A stretch of 64,000 bases of DNA from Zeimonas sp044507525 (GCA_044507525.1 JBIQJM010000008.1:1-64000), one strand, 5' to 3'. Counted from the first letter of the stretch, positions 1-7,527 are shown. The notes: a model not told the origin generated them from the letters alone. A program made the numbers and translations.

Positions 1-124
1 GGAAGAACGCCATCATCGCCGTGACGAAGTCGGCGTAGGCGATCTTCCACGCGCCCGAATGACTCGCGTGCTTGGTCTTGCGCACGCGCTTGACGACGAT
101 CGGCTGCAGCTTGCGCTCGCTCAC
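1..124 (-). CDS. motB: MotB, flagellar stator protein (N-terminal fragment)
   Basis: Only the first 41 codons are present; the gene continues past the left edge. The GTG at 122-124 opens a frame reading MSERKLQPIVVKRVRKTK and then AWKIAYADFVTAMMAFF, the MotB family signature at the start of its single membrane helix. The aspartate at residue 32 is the conserved proton-binding residue of the stator channel. The gene starts 15 bases after the motA stop, so motA and motB form an operon. No strong ribosome binding site precedes the GTG, and upstream in-frame alternatives run into a stop. MotB pairs with MotA and anchors the stator to peptidoglycan through a C-terminal OmpA-like domain that is not visible here. 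Confidence 0.93.
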   Translation of the reverse strand, partial: MSERKLQPIVVKRVRKTKHASHSGAWKIAYADFVTAMMAFF

Positions 125-139
125 CTGCGCACCCGCCGA

Positions 140-997
140 TCAGGCCTTCTTCTGCTTCACGTGCGACTCGAGCTCGATGAAGCTCGGACGCTCCGTCGAG
201 AACAACACCTTGCGCCCGAACTCGACCGCGATCGTCGGCGCGTAGCCCTGCATGCTCGCCAGCAGCGTGACCTTCACGCACTGCAGCTCCTTGGTCGACT
301 CGTCGGCCTTCTGCTCGAGCAAGGTGGCGAGCGGCGAGACGAAGCCGTAGGCGAGCAGGATGCCGAGGAAGGTGCCGACGAGCGCGTGCGCGATCATCTG
401 GCCGAGCTCCGACGGAGGCCGACCCACCGAACCCATCGTGTGCACGACGCCCATCACCGCGGCGACGATGCCGAACGCGGGCAGCCCGTCGGCCACCTTC
501 TGGATCGCGTGCGACGGCACCATCGCTTCGTGATGGTGCGTCTCGATCTCGTTGTCCATCAGGTTCTCGAGCTCGAAGCTGTTCAGGTTGCCCGAGACCA
601 TCATCCGCAGGTAGTCGGTGATGAACTCGATCACCTCGTGGTCGGCCGTGATCGCCGGATATCGCTGGAAGATCGCGCTGTCCTGCGGCGCGTCGACGTC
701 CGACTCGATCGCCATCAGCCCTTCCTTGCGCGCCTTCTGCAACAGGTCGTACAGCAGCGCCATCAGCTCCATGTAGCGCGCCTTCGTGTACTTGGAGCCC
801 TTGAGCAGGCCCGGCAGGCTGCGGAAGACGGCCCTCAGGACCTTGATGTTGTTCGAGACGACGAAGGAGCCGACGGCGGCGCCGCCGATGATCAGCAGCT
901 CGAGCGGCTGGAACAGCGCGCCCATGTGGCCGCCGGCGAGCGCGTACCCCCCGAGGACCGAGCCGACGACGACCAGATAACCGACGATAACGAGCAT
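140..997 (-). CDS. motA: MotA, flagellar stator proton channel subunit
   Basis: A 285-residue inner-membrane protein that with MotB conducts protons and drives the motor. The N-terminus (MLVIVGYLVVVGSVLGGYA) is the first of four membrane segments. The later segments GLPAFGIVAAVMGVV and TFLGILLAYGFVSPLA hold the two conserved prolines of the family. The cytoplasmic loop (about residues 50-150) carries the charged residues that contact FliG. Length matches the usual 285-295. The ATG has no recognisable Shine-Dalgarno sequence: the 25 bases before it are pyrimidine-rich on the coding strand. A sigma-28-like promoter lies 57-83 bases upstream. motA lies downstream of flhDC, the common arrangement in flagellated beta- and gammaproteobacteria. 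Confidence 0.97.
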   Translation of the reverse strand: MLVIVGYLVVVGSVLGGYALAGGHMGALFQPLELLIIGGAAVGSFVVSNNIKVLRAVFRSLPGLLKGSKYTKARYMELMALLYDLLQKARKEGLMAIESDVDAPQDSAIFQRYPAITADHEVIEFITDYLRMMVSGNLNSFELENLMDNEIETHHHEAMVPSHAIQKVADGLPAFGIVAAVMGVVHTMGSVGRPPSELGQMIAHALVGTFLGILLAYGFVSPLATLLEQKADESTKELQCVKVTLLASMQGYAPTIAVEFGRKVLFSTERPSFIELESHVKQKKA

Positions 998-1053
998 GCG
1001 CGGCGGGGACCGGGGGAGGAGGAGTCGGTCGGGACCGACGGGCTACTCATGGG

Positions 1054-1080
1054 TTTTCGGTCCGCGGGCGCGGTTCTTGA
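1054..1080 (-). promoter_or_regulatory. Candidate sigma-28 (FliA) promoter of motAB
   Basis: Read on the minus strand, TCAAGAAC is followed by exactly 11 bases and then ACCGAAAA. The FliA consensus is TAAAGTTT-N11-GCCGATAA. The spacing is exact and the CAAG and CCGA cores are kept, but two -10 positions differ. The -35 is nearly the same as the one before fliS (TCAAGACG). motAB is a late flagellar class in enterics, which fits. A GCTACTCA/TGAGTAGC inverted repeat (1042-1049 and 1078-1085) overlaps it. Confidence 0.5.
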
Positions 1081-1229
1081 GTAGCGGGGCCGCGCCGGCG
1101 AAGCCGGGAAGACCCGGAGACAGCGGGAGCTCGTCGTCCCGCCGGGCCGCGACCGGCGTCGGCCGGCGCGGCAGCCGGCCGCGCGGGGCGGCCGCGTCGG
1201 GCTCGCGCGGACGAGCCCGAACTTCGGTT

Positions 1230-1817
1230 TCAGTGGATCGCGCCGCTGCGCCGGCCCTTGCCTGCGCGCGCCGGCGGCTCGCACAGCCCGCAGACGAAGT
1301 TGCGCTCGATCTCGTGCGGATGCGTGACGAAGTGGCCGCCGCATCGGCTGCATTTCGTCGTCCCGAGCATGCCCGCATCGACGAAGCGCACCATCCGCCA
1401 CGCGCGCGTGATCGACAGCAGCGGCTCGACGCCCAGCGACTCGATCTCGGCCGCGTAGAGCCGGTACGCCTTGATGATCGCCTCGACGTCGTCGAGCGGA
1501 CTCGTCTTCAGCAGGTAGCCGTACAGGTTGTAGAAAAGCGACGCATGGATGTTCGGCTGCCAGGCGACGAACCAGTCGGTGGAGAAGGGCAACTGCCCCT
1601 TCGAAGGCGAACGGCCCGCCACTTCCTTGTACAGGCGCAGCAGGCGTTCGTAGGGCAGCTCGGTCTCGGCCTGCAGCATCTGCAGCCGCGCACCGAGCTC
1701 GATCATCTCGATCGCGCGGGCGATCTGGCGATTGTCCTCGAGCAGGCTGCGACGCGCGGCAGTCGTCGAGCTCGACGCCTTCGCCACCGACGCCTTCGCC
1801 ACCGATGCCGCCCTCAC
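1230..1817 (-). CDS. flhC: FlhC, flagellar master transcription activator subunit
   Basis: FlhC joins FlhD in the FlhD4C2 complex, which activates middle flagellar genes with sigma-70. The 195-residue protein carries the family blocks IELGARLQMLQAETELPYERL, QLPFSTDWFVAWQPNIHASL and TRAWRMVRFVDAGML. It ends in the zinc site CSRCGGHF...CGLC, with four cysteines. I chose the GTG at 1815-1817, which overlaps the flhD stop as GTGA and has GAGGCG about 6 bases upstream. Two further in-frame GTGs (1802 and 1787) begin each copy of a perfect 15-base tandem repeat, so the exact N-terminus is uncertain by up to 10 residues. The extra N-terminal residues (rich in A, S, K) are absent from typical FlhC. 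Confidence 0.95.
   Translation of the reverse strand: MRAASVAKASVAKASSSTTAARRSLLEDNRQIARAIEMIELGARLQMLQAETELPYERLLRLYKEVAGRSPSKGQLPFSTDWFVAWQPNIHASLFYNLYGYLLKTSPLDDVEAIIKAYRLYAAEIESLGVEPLLSITRAWRMVRFVDAGMLGTTKCSRCGGHFVTHPHEIERNFVCGLCEPPARAGKGRRSGAIH
1773..1802 (-). repeat. Two tandem copies of a 15-base unit at the 5' end of flhC
   Basis: GTGGCGAAGGCGTCG occurs twice in a row on the coding strand, encoding VAKAS twice. Each copy begins with a GTG that could start translation. Confidence 0.85.
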
Positions 1818-2149
1818 GGCTGCGCCTCGGCGAAGTTGCCCGCCATCAGGATGCTCGCGTGCAGCCGCCGCGCGCTGCCCTCGTCGCTCTCGGCGGCACG
1901 GCCGTGGTCGGCGAGCAGCGACCAGACGATCTCGTCGTCGAAGCGGAACCGGCACATCAGCTGGTTGCCGGCGGCGATCTTCAGCAGCTGGCTGGGCGTG
2001 AGCGCCTCCAGCAGGTCGGCGACCTCCTCCGACACGCCCAGGCGATACAGCGCCTGCGCGCGGTCCTCGCGGATCAGCCGCTGCGCCAGGATCAGGTACG
2101 AGAGATTCGTCTCGCGAATCTCCGACATCCAGCGTTGTTCCTTGTTCAT
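1814..2149 (-). CDS. flhD: FlhD, flagellar master transcription activator subunit
   Basis: A 111-residue partner of FlhC. The sequence MSEIRETNLSYLILAQRLIRED and the later SEEVADLLEALTPSQLLKIA and LMCRFRFDDEIVWSLL match FlhD throughout. The ATG at 2147-2149 is chosen because AGGGG stands 8 bases upstream and the residues before it do not fit the family. The stop codon overlaps the flhC start, so the two are translationally coupled. The upstream 306-base region (2150-2455) has no gene and should hold the promoter; it contains a GTAGGA-N5-TCCTAC inverted repeat. Confidence 0.96.
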   Translation of the reverse strand: MNKEQRWMSEIRETNLSYLILAQRLIREDRAQALYRLGVSEEVADLLEALTPSQLLKIAAGNQLMCRFRFDDEIVWSLLADHGRAAESDEGSARRLHASILMAGNFAEAQP

Positions 2150-2455
2150 CCCGTAACCCCTGTCGTTCTTCGTCGGCAACCGGCGTCGCCGGCGCGTGGT
2201 CGTTCTCGGTGTCGACCGTGGCGCCAGTGTCGGCCGGGCGCGGGGGTTCTTGAATCGGAAAAGGGAGGCAGCGGGGGACGGAAGAAGTCCGCGACGCGTA
2301 GGAAATCGTCCTACAACGCGTGCAGCCCGACCGGCATCGAGGCGACCCAGGCGATGGTCGCATGGGCCAGGGTTCTGGCAACGCGAGTCGATCGCCCGAC
2401 GACGTCGGCGGCGCCGGGGCACCGCCTCGATCGTCCGATCCGGCCGATGCAGGCC
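2150..2455. other. Gene-free upstream region of flhDC
   Basis: This 306-base stretch separates flhD from the methyltransferase gene, which reads towards it. Apart from the inverted repeat at 2298-2314 I see no gene, RNA or clear terminator. It must hold the flhDC promoter and its regulatory sites, but no convincing -35/-10 pair stands out. Confidence 0.6.
2298..2314. promoter_or_regulatory. Inverted repeat GTAGGA-N5-TCCTAC upstream of flhDC
   Basis: GTAGGA, AATCG, TCCTAC is a perfect 6-base dyad 149 bases upstream of the flhD start, with ACGCG flanks on both sides. The half-site TAGGAAA resembles the heptamer bound by BvgA/NarL-type response regulators. It is a candidate operator only. Confidence 0.4.
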
Positions 2456-3289
2456 CTACAGCGGCTCCGACGGCGCGAACATGCGCGTGCCGAAGTACAG
2501 GCTCACGCGGAAGGCGGTTTCCGCCTTGCGATAGAAGAGGATGTATTTCTTGCGCGGCCCCCCGCGGGTCAGTCCGATCTCGGGCGTGCGGAAGTCGACG
2601 AAGCAGCGCGCGTTGGCAGCCATCTGGATCAGCGACAGCGGTGTCCAGTAGGCAACGTGGCCGGGGACGAAGGGGTACATGTGGCGACGGATGTCCGTGC
2701 CGTCGTAGACGTTGGAGCTGCAGATCAGGATTCCGTCGTCCTCGAGCAGCCGGAACAGCGACTGGAAATGCTCGACCGGGTCGGAGAAATGCTCGATCAC
2801 TTCCGACGCAACGACGATGTCCGCGGGGGTGGCCTGCGAGATCTCCTCGAAGTGGGATACGCCCTGCAGGTTCTCGAGGTCGACGAGCGTGACCTGGATC
2901 TCCGGATGCGCGCGCTGCAGCCACTGCCAGTCGGTATTGAGGCCTGCGCCGAAGAAGACCACGCGAGCATCGGGTCGACCGAGCATCTCGACGCCCATCT
3001 GCGCCATGTGGAACTCGCGCCCGGGCCGTTCGTCGTTCGCATTGCGAAAGGATCGCAGATCGCGCTCGGCGCCCGCGCCGGGGCGGACCTCGAAGTGGCC
3101 GACGTTCTCCGGGAAGCGCAGCAGTCCGCAACCGAGGCAGCGCATGCCGCGCTGGTGCTTGCCGACGTACGGCTGCACCTCGCAGACGAACTCGACCTTC
3201 TCGCTCGGCGTGCCGCACACCGGACAAGGCTCGGGAAGCGACGACGATGCGGACACTTCGGCCGCGGACGGCGATGACATATCAGACAC
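2456..3289 (-). CDS. SAM-dependent methyltransferase with N-terminal zinc ribbon
   Basis: A 277-residue class I methyltransferase. Residues about 20-60 hold two cysteine pairs (CPVCG and CLGCG), a zinc-ribbon lead-in common in sugar and polyol C-, N- or O-methyltransferases. The SAM-binding glycine loop is VVFFGAGLNTDW, followed by the acidic VTLVDLEN strand and ADIVVASEVIEHF, typical of this fold. The GTG at 3287-3289 is preferred over the ATG at 3280 because AGGAG lies 9 bases before it. It overlaps the end of the CDP-ribitol synthase-like gene by 8 bases, so it is the third gene of that unit. The acceptor is unknown; position beside fliC suggests it finishes a flagellin modification. Confidence 0.85.
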   Translation of the reverse strand: MSDMSSPSAAEVSASSSLPEPCPVCGTPSEKVEFVCEVQPYVGKHQRGMRCLGCGLLRFPENVGHFEVRPGAGAERDLRSFRNANDERPGREFHMAQMGVEMLGRPDARVVFFGAGLNTDWQWLQRAHPEIQVTLVDLENLQGVSHFEEISQATPADIVVASEVIEHFSDPVEHFQSLFRLLEDDGILICSSNVYDGTDIRRHMYPFVPGHVAYWTPLSLIQMAANARCFVDFRTPEIGLTRGGPRKKYILFYRKAETAFRVSLYFGTRMFAPSEPL

Positions 3290-4622
3290 GAGCGATGACT
3301 CCTGTATCGTTTGTGCTCATCAGCTTGGCCGCGACCAGCGCCACCTCGTACGGACTGAGCAGGGTCCGGGTGTTCTCGCCGGAGAAGTTGCTGCGGCGCA
3401 TCTCGGTATCGGTGCGCCCGGGAACGACGCAGTTCACGCGAATGCCGTCGGAGACCCATTCCTCCGCCAGCGCCTGGGTCAGGTTGACCACGCCCGCCTT
3501 GCACGCCGAGTAGGCCGCGTAATCGGCGCGGCCGCGCGTGAACGACGACGACGAGAAGTTCAGCAGCATGCCGCGCGACGCCTTGAGCGCCGCATGGCTG
3601 CACTGAACGATGTTGAGTGCGCCCAGGAGGTTGACCGAGACCTGCCGCGCGACGTCCTCCGGTGGCTGGTCGGCGAGCGGCCCCTTCTTGAGCAGGCCGA
3701 CGGCATTGACGACATGGTCGATGCGGCCCCACGCGCGTCGTGCATCGGACACGGCGTCGGACACCTGCGCATGATCGGCCACATCGCAGCCGCTGCTGCG
3801 CGACAGGCTCCTGACCGTGCAGCCGGCGTCTTCGAGCACCCGCACGACGGCCTTGCCGATCCCCATGCTGCCGCCGAAGACCAGGGTGTGGCGACCCTTC
3901 AGGTCCAGTCCGTTCAGGTGCGGCGTGAGCCGCTGCTGGCGGATGCGGAACAGCTCGTCGGCCAGGATCAGATCGGCCGCGTCGGTGATCTTGATGTTCT
4001 CGGCACTGCCCTGCACGAGGCGCACAGGACCCAGCGGATTGCACGCCAGGTAGATGCCGCAGTCGTCGGTGAACTCGGCGAGGCGCTCGACACCCAGTTC
4101 CTCGTAGCAGCGCAGCAGCGTGGCATAGCGGAACGCCTGCGGCGTCTGGCCGCGATACAGGCGATCGCGCCTGGGAATGCTCTGGACGAAGCCGTCGCGC
4201 TCGACGATGATCGTGTCGGCCGTCTTGATCGCGACATCGACCGCATCGCATCCGCGCAGCGCGTCGATCACGTCGTGCAGGATCTGGTGATCGAGGAACG
4301 GACGCGCGGCGTCGTGCAGTACGACGTAGTCCGGCGCGTGCTCCTTCAGGTGGCGCAGCGCCGCCCACGCCGACTCCTGTCGCGAAGCGCCGCCGACGAT
4401 GATCTCGGCCGCGCTGCCGCGAAACAGTTCCGAGACGAAGGCCAGCGAATCGGCGGGCACCACGATCACGATCCGCGACTGCGGCGCGAAGCTCGACAGG
4501 CACGCATGACTGTGCTCGAGCACCGTCTTTCCGGCCACGCGGACGAACTGCTTGGGCACGTGTGCGCCGAGCCTGCTCCCGCTGCCGCCGGCCAGCAGGA
4601 CGAATGCGGTCTGGTTCAGCAC
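3282..4622 (-). CDS. Bifunctional cytidylyltransferase / short-chain reductase, CDP-ribitol synthase-like
   Basis: A 446-residue two-domain enzyme. Residues 1-225 are an IspD/TarI-type cytidylyltransferase: LLAGGSGSRLGAHVPKQF, the VLHDAARPF strand, YRGQTPQAFR and ENIKITDAADLILAD. Residues 235-446 are a short-chain dehydrogenase with the cofactor loop GGSMGIGKA, a serine in NFSSSSF and the YSACK catalytic pair. This domain order is that of Haemophilus influenzae Acs1/Bcs1, which reduces ribulose-5-phosphate and makes CDP-ribitol. The IspD domain alone could suggest isoprenoid synthesis, but the fused reductase and the LicD-like neighbour argue for an activated polyol. GTG start at 4622, with AAGGAAG 7 bases upstream, overlapping the previous gene. 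The polyol is inferred, not shown. Confidence 0.85.
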   Translation of the reverse strand: MLNQTAFVLLAGGSGSRLGAHVPKQFVRVAGKTVLEHSHACLSSFAPQSRIVIVVPADSLAFVSELFRGSAAEIIVGGASRQESAWAALRHLKEHAPDYVVLHDAARPFLDHQILHDVIDALRGCDAVDVAIKTADTIIVERDGFVQSIPRRDRLYRGQTPQAFRYATLLRCYEELGVERLAEFTDDCGIYLACNPLGPVRLVQGSAENIKITDAADLILADELFRIRQQRLTPHLNGLDLKGRHTLVFGGSMGIGKAVVRVLEDAGCTVRSLSRSSGCDVADHAQVSDAVSDARRAWGRIDHVVNAVGLLKKGPLADQPPEDVARQVSVNLLGALNIVQCSHAALKASRGMLLNFSSSSFTRGRADYAAYSACKAGVVNLTQALAEEWVSDGIRVNCVVPGRTDTEMRRSNFSGENTRTLLSPYEVALVAAKLMSTNDTGVIARV

Positions 4623-6250
4623 GGCATCGCTTCCTTCTGCACGGACGCGGATGCCGGTGCCTCCTCGTCGAGCGTTTCGCTCAGGCCGTACAGCGACTCG
4701 ATCAACGCCGGACTCATGCCGCAGGGTCGATGTCGATGGCGCTCCAGCAGGTGCAGCGTGCGACGGATCCGGTCGGGCTTCGCATGGCGAACGGCATTCA
4801 GGCAGGTCAGGCGGCCGACGATCTGGTACACCACGCCCCCCACGTCGGTGGTCGACGGCGACTCCAGGTGCGAGATGTAGTCGGGGTCCGGGACGCGCCA
4901 GTTGCCGAAGTTCTCGGTGAGGTTGCGGTCGACGTCGTCCGGAACGTCGACCTCGACGCCGAGGAAATCGACCTGCTTCAGCCCGAAAGGGCTGAACGCG
5001 AAGTTCTGCACGTAGCCGAAGCGGCTTTGCACGCCGGTGACGAGCTTGCCGTTTTGCGGGTGATAGATGAAGACGTCGATGTCGGTGTTGGTGGCGAGAT
5101 GCTTCGTCGGGATGTGATAGGTCTGCTCGCCGCGCAGGGTTCGGGTATCCACCGCGAACTGCCGGCTCTCGAGCAATGCCCGAACGAGGTCGAACTGGCT
5201 CTCCCAGTCGATGACCCCGACGTCTATGTCCTTGTCGTGGCCGAGAAGCTGCCCTTCTCGCGCATAACCCAGCAGCGTCCCGGACACCAGGAAGGCCTTG
5301 TGCCCGCTCGCGGCCAGCGTCTCCTGCAGCGCGACCAGCGCCCTGGCCGCAACGACCGGATCGAAGGCCGGCTGGAACTGCTTGCGCAGTTCGGCGACTT
5401 CGCGCGCCTGCCGGAACTCTTCCTGGAGGTGCGCCAGCCCCGCTACGCCGAGCGCCTGGTCCAGCCACTCGATGCTGCCCGGCAGGTCACCGGCGTGGCA
5501 GTGCGCTTCCGCGAGCACGACCATCCTGGCCCACTCGTGGCCGGGTGCCGTTGCGAGCCTGGCCGACCCGATGGCGTGGTCATGCTCCCCCGACTGCAGG
5601 AAATACTGCGCGGCGTGCACGGCGAGCGCACTGCGGGTGGCCGTGGTGGCGGGAACGACCGGCAGGCACTTGCGGATGCGCACGAGGCTTCGCCCCAGAG
5701 GCGCGATGTCGCGACACGACTCGAGCAGGGCCCGGCGTTCGACCAGGCTGCGAATCACGAGCAGCCACTCGTCGACAGGCGCCTTCTGCGCGAGCCGGCA
5801 CGCGGTCAGCTGTTCCACCAGATCGAAGCGGCGCCGGTCGACCGCGAGTTCGAACGCGGCCGCCCATGCGGCCGGCGCTCCCTTGCATCGACGCAACGAC
5901 TTGAGGTCCGGATCGCCGCCGGCGATCAGGTTGCGGGCGACCCACTTCACCGGCAGCCTTTGCGGAAGGGCCTGCAAACCTTCGGTCTCGGCTTGTCTGC
6001 CAAGCGATCGATAGACTTCCAGCCAGGTGGCGCAGTCGCCGGCAGCGGGCAGGTTCTCCACGACCAGCGTGGCCAGGAGGATCACCGTCGGCGTCAGGTC
6101 CAGGGCGCGCGCCGCATCGACGGACGCCGTCGTCAGGAACCCGTGATCGAACAACTCGCCGACGACGCGCTCGAGCTCCTCGTGACGTTGTTCACGCAGG
6201 AGCTGATCGATGATGGACAACCGTTGCCGGTCCCCTTCCGTCACGAACAC
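4616..6250 (-). CDS. LicD/fukutin-family phosphotransferase with long helical N-terminal region
   Basis: A 544-residue protein. From about residue 310 it matches the LicD/fukutin fold: FLVSGTLLGYAREGQLLG, then the metal and nucleotide site HDKDIDVG (His near 338), DIDVFIY and further family blocks. Known members move phosphocholine (LicD) or ribitol-5-phosphate from CDP-ribitol (fukutin, FKRP). The first ~300 residues are helix-rich with repeat-like pairs of helices and no signal peptide or membrane segment, so the protein is probably cytoplasmic and may use this part to grip its acceptor. GTG start at 6250, with GGAGG 7 bases upstream; longer in-frame starts have no such site. It is first in a three-gene coupled unit, 231 bases from and divergent to fliC. 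Confidence 0.82.
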   Translation of the reverse strand: MFVTEGDRQRLSIIDQLLREQRHEELERVVGELFDHGFLTTASVDAARALDLTPTVILLATLVVENLPAAGDCATWLEVYRSLGRQAETEGLQALPQRLPVKWVARNLIAGGDPDLKSLRRCKGAPAAWAAAFELAVDRRRFDLVEQLTACRLAQKAPVDEWLLVIRSLVERRALLESCRDIAPLGRSLVRIRKCLPVVPATTATRSALAVHAAQYFLQSGEHDHAIGSARLATAPGHEWARMVVLAEAHCHAGDLPGSIEWLDQALGVAGLAHLQEEFRQAREVAELRKQFQPAFDPVVAARALVALQETLAASGHKAFLVSGTLLGYAREGQLLGHDKDIDVGVIDWESQFDLVRALLESRQFAVDTRTLRGEQTYHIPTKHLATNTDIDVFIYHPQNGKLVTGVQSRFGYVQNFAFSPFGLKQVDFLGVEVDVPDDVDRNLTENFGNWRVPDPDYISHLESPSTTDVGGVVYQIVGRLTCLNAVRHAKPDRIRRTLHLLERHRHRPCGMSPALIESLYGLSETLDEEAPASASVQKEAMPC

Positions 6251-6367
6251 TGGCTTTCCTCCAGAGCTGCCTCTAGTTCCGGTTCGCCGATCATCCGCCT
6301 GCGCGCCGCGCGCGATTGCGGGAACAGGCGCGATTTGCAGCCGCTTCTCGCTGTGCGGCGCGGCTTC

Positions 6368-6394
6368 TAAAGTCACTGTCCATGCGGCCGATAA
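6368..6394 (+). promoter_or_regulatory. Sigma-28 (FliA) promoter of fliC
   Basis: TAAAGTCA, 11 bases, GCCGATAA: the -10 matches the FliA consensus exactly and the -35 keeps TAAAGT. It lies 87 bases before the fliC start. Confidence 0.92.
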
Positions 6395-6481
6395 CGCAGG
6401 GACCGGGGACACTCCCCGCAGCCCGGCGAGGCCGTAACCCCGCCGAACAAAACTTCACGATCACGGCAGGAGCTCGGCAAA

Positions 6482-7363
6482 ATGGCTCAAATCAACACGA
6501 ACGTCATCTCGCTCAACGCTCAGCGAAACCTGAGCACAACGCAGAACGCGTTGGCCACTTCCATCCAGCGACTGTCGTCCGGTCTGCGCGTCAACAGCGC
6601 GAAAGACGACGCGGCGGGCCTGGCGATCGCCGAGCGGATGAACGCGCAGGTGCGCGGGATGAACGTCGCGATCCGCAACGCCAACGACGGCATCTCGCTG
6701 GCGCAGACCGCGGAAGGCGCGCTCGGCAAGGTCGGAGACATGCTCCAGCGCATGCGCGAACTGGCGGTGCAGTCGGCCAACGCGACCAACAGCGCCGACG
6801 ACCGCGCGAGCCTCCAGAAGGAATTCGGCGAACTCCAGAAGGAAGTCACCCGCGTGCTGGAAGGCACGAAGTTCAACGGAACCGCGCTGTTCACCGGAAG
6901 CGGATCGCTCACCTTCCAGGTCGGCGCCGGAACGTCGACGCTGGACCAGATCGACGTCACCAATGCGAACCTCACCGGCGGTAGCGCCGGCACGACGGGT
7001 GCCGCCCTGGGAACCGCGAAGATCGCGCTCGCGACCGTGACGACCGCGTCCTCGATCGCCGGAAGCGGATCGGTCGGAGCGGCGGCCGCCCGCAACGCGA
7101 TCGCCGACATCGACAAGACGCTCGACTTCGTCAACTCGCAGCGCGCCACCTACGGTGCCGTGCAGAACCGCTTCGAGTCGGCGATCGCGACGCTGCAGGT
7201 GAACGTCGAGAACCAGGCGGCCGCCCGCGGGCGCATCATGGACACCGACTTCGCCGCCGAAACGGCGAACCTCTCGCGTGCCCAGGTGCTGCAGCAGGCC
7301 GGCATGGCGATGCTCTCGCAGGCCAACGCGGTGCCGCAGAACGTTCTGTCGCTGCTGCGCTGA
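6482..7363 (+). CDS. fliC: Flagellin (filament protein)
   Basis: A 293-residue flagellin exported and polymerised into the filament. The N-terminal D0/D1 region (MAQINTNVISLNAQRNL... to about residue 165) and the C-terminal D1/D0 region (from about 200, ending VPQNVLSLLR) are both intact. The outer D2/D3 domains are almost absent, leaving a short Ser/Thr/Gly/Ala-rich middle. The conserved D1 patch LQRMRELAVQ, recognised by TLR5 in other species, is present. AGGAG lies 9 bases before the ATG. A sigma-28 promoter precedes the gene and a strong hairpin follows it. The Ser/Thr-rich middle is the natural target for the adjacent putative modification genes, although no site can be assigned from sequence. 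Confidence 0.97.
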   Translation: MAQINTNVISLNAQRNLSTTQNALATSIQRLSSGLRVNSAKDDAAGLAIAERMNAQVRGMNVAIRNANDGISLAQTAEGALGKVGDMLQRMRELAVQSANATNSADDRASLQKEFGELQKEVTRVLEGTKFNGTALFTGSGSLTFQVGAGTSTLDQIDVTNANLTGGSAGTTGAALGTAKIALATVTTASSIAGSGSVGAAAARNAIADIDKTLDFVNSQRATYGAVQNRFESAIATLQVNVENQAAARGRIMDTDFAAETANLSRAQVLQQAGMAMLSQANAVPQNVLSLLR

Positions 7364-7426
7364 GCGGCGCGCGGGACGAAGGGCCGATGACAAGCAGCCC
7401 GTCGCCCCGCGACCCCGGCTGAACGG

Positions 7427-7458
7427 AAACGGCCGGCGCCGATAAGCGCCGGCCGTTT
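7427..7458 (+). terminator. Intrinsic terminator-like hairpin after fliC
   Basis: A perfect 13-base stem (AAACGGCCGGCGC with GCGCCGGCCGTTT) closes a 6-base CGATAA loop 63 bases after the fliC stop. Only three T residues end the right arm, so termination may be partial. The symmetric A/T ends would let it work from either strand. Confidence 0.8.
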
Positions 7459-7527
7459 GCCGTTGATCGGTCGTTCGCCGCCGCTTGACGCCGGTACAGT
7501 CGCCGGCATCGACCCGGCAGCGGTTCC

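Noticed and set aside
1805..3277. Very long plus-strand frames opposite flhDC, the methyltransferase and many other genes
   Set aside because: High GC content opens frames opposite real genes. Their translations are rich in Arg, His, Asp and Ala without domains, while the minus-strand frames match known families.
7438..7445. A perfect FliA -10 (GCCGATAA) before fliD
   Set aside because: It straddles the loop of the fliC terminator, and the sequence 11 bases upstream (CTGAACGG) has no resemblance to TAAAGTTT.
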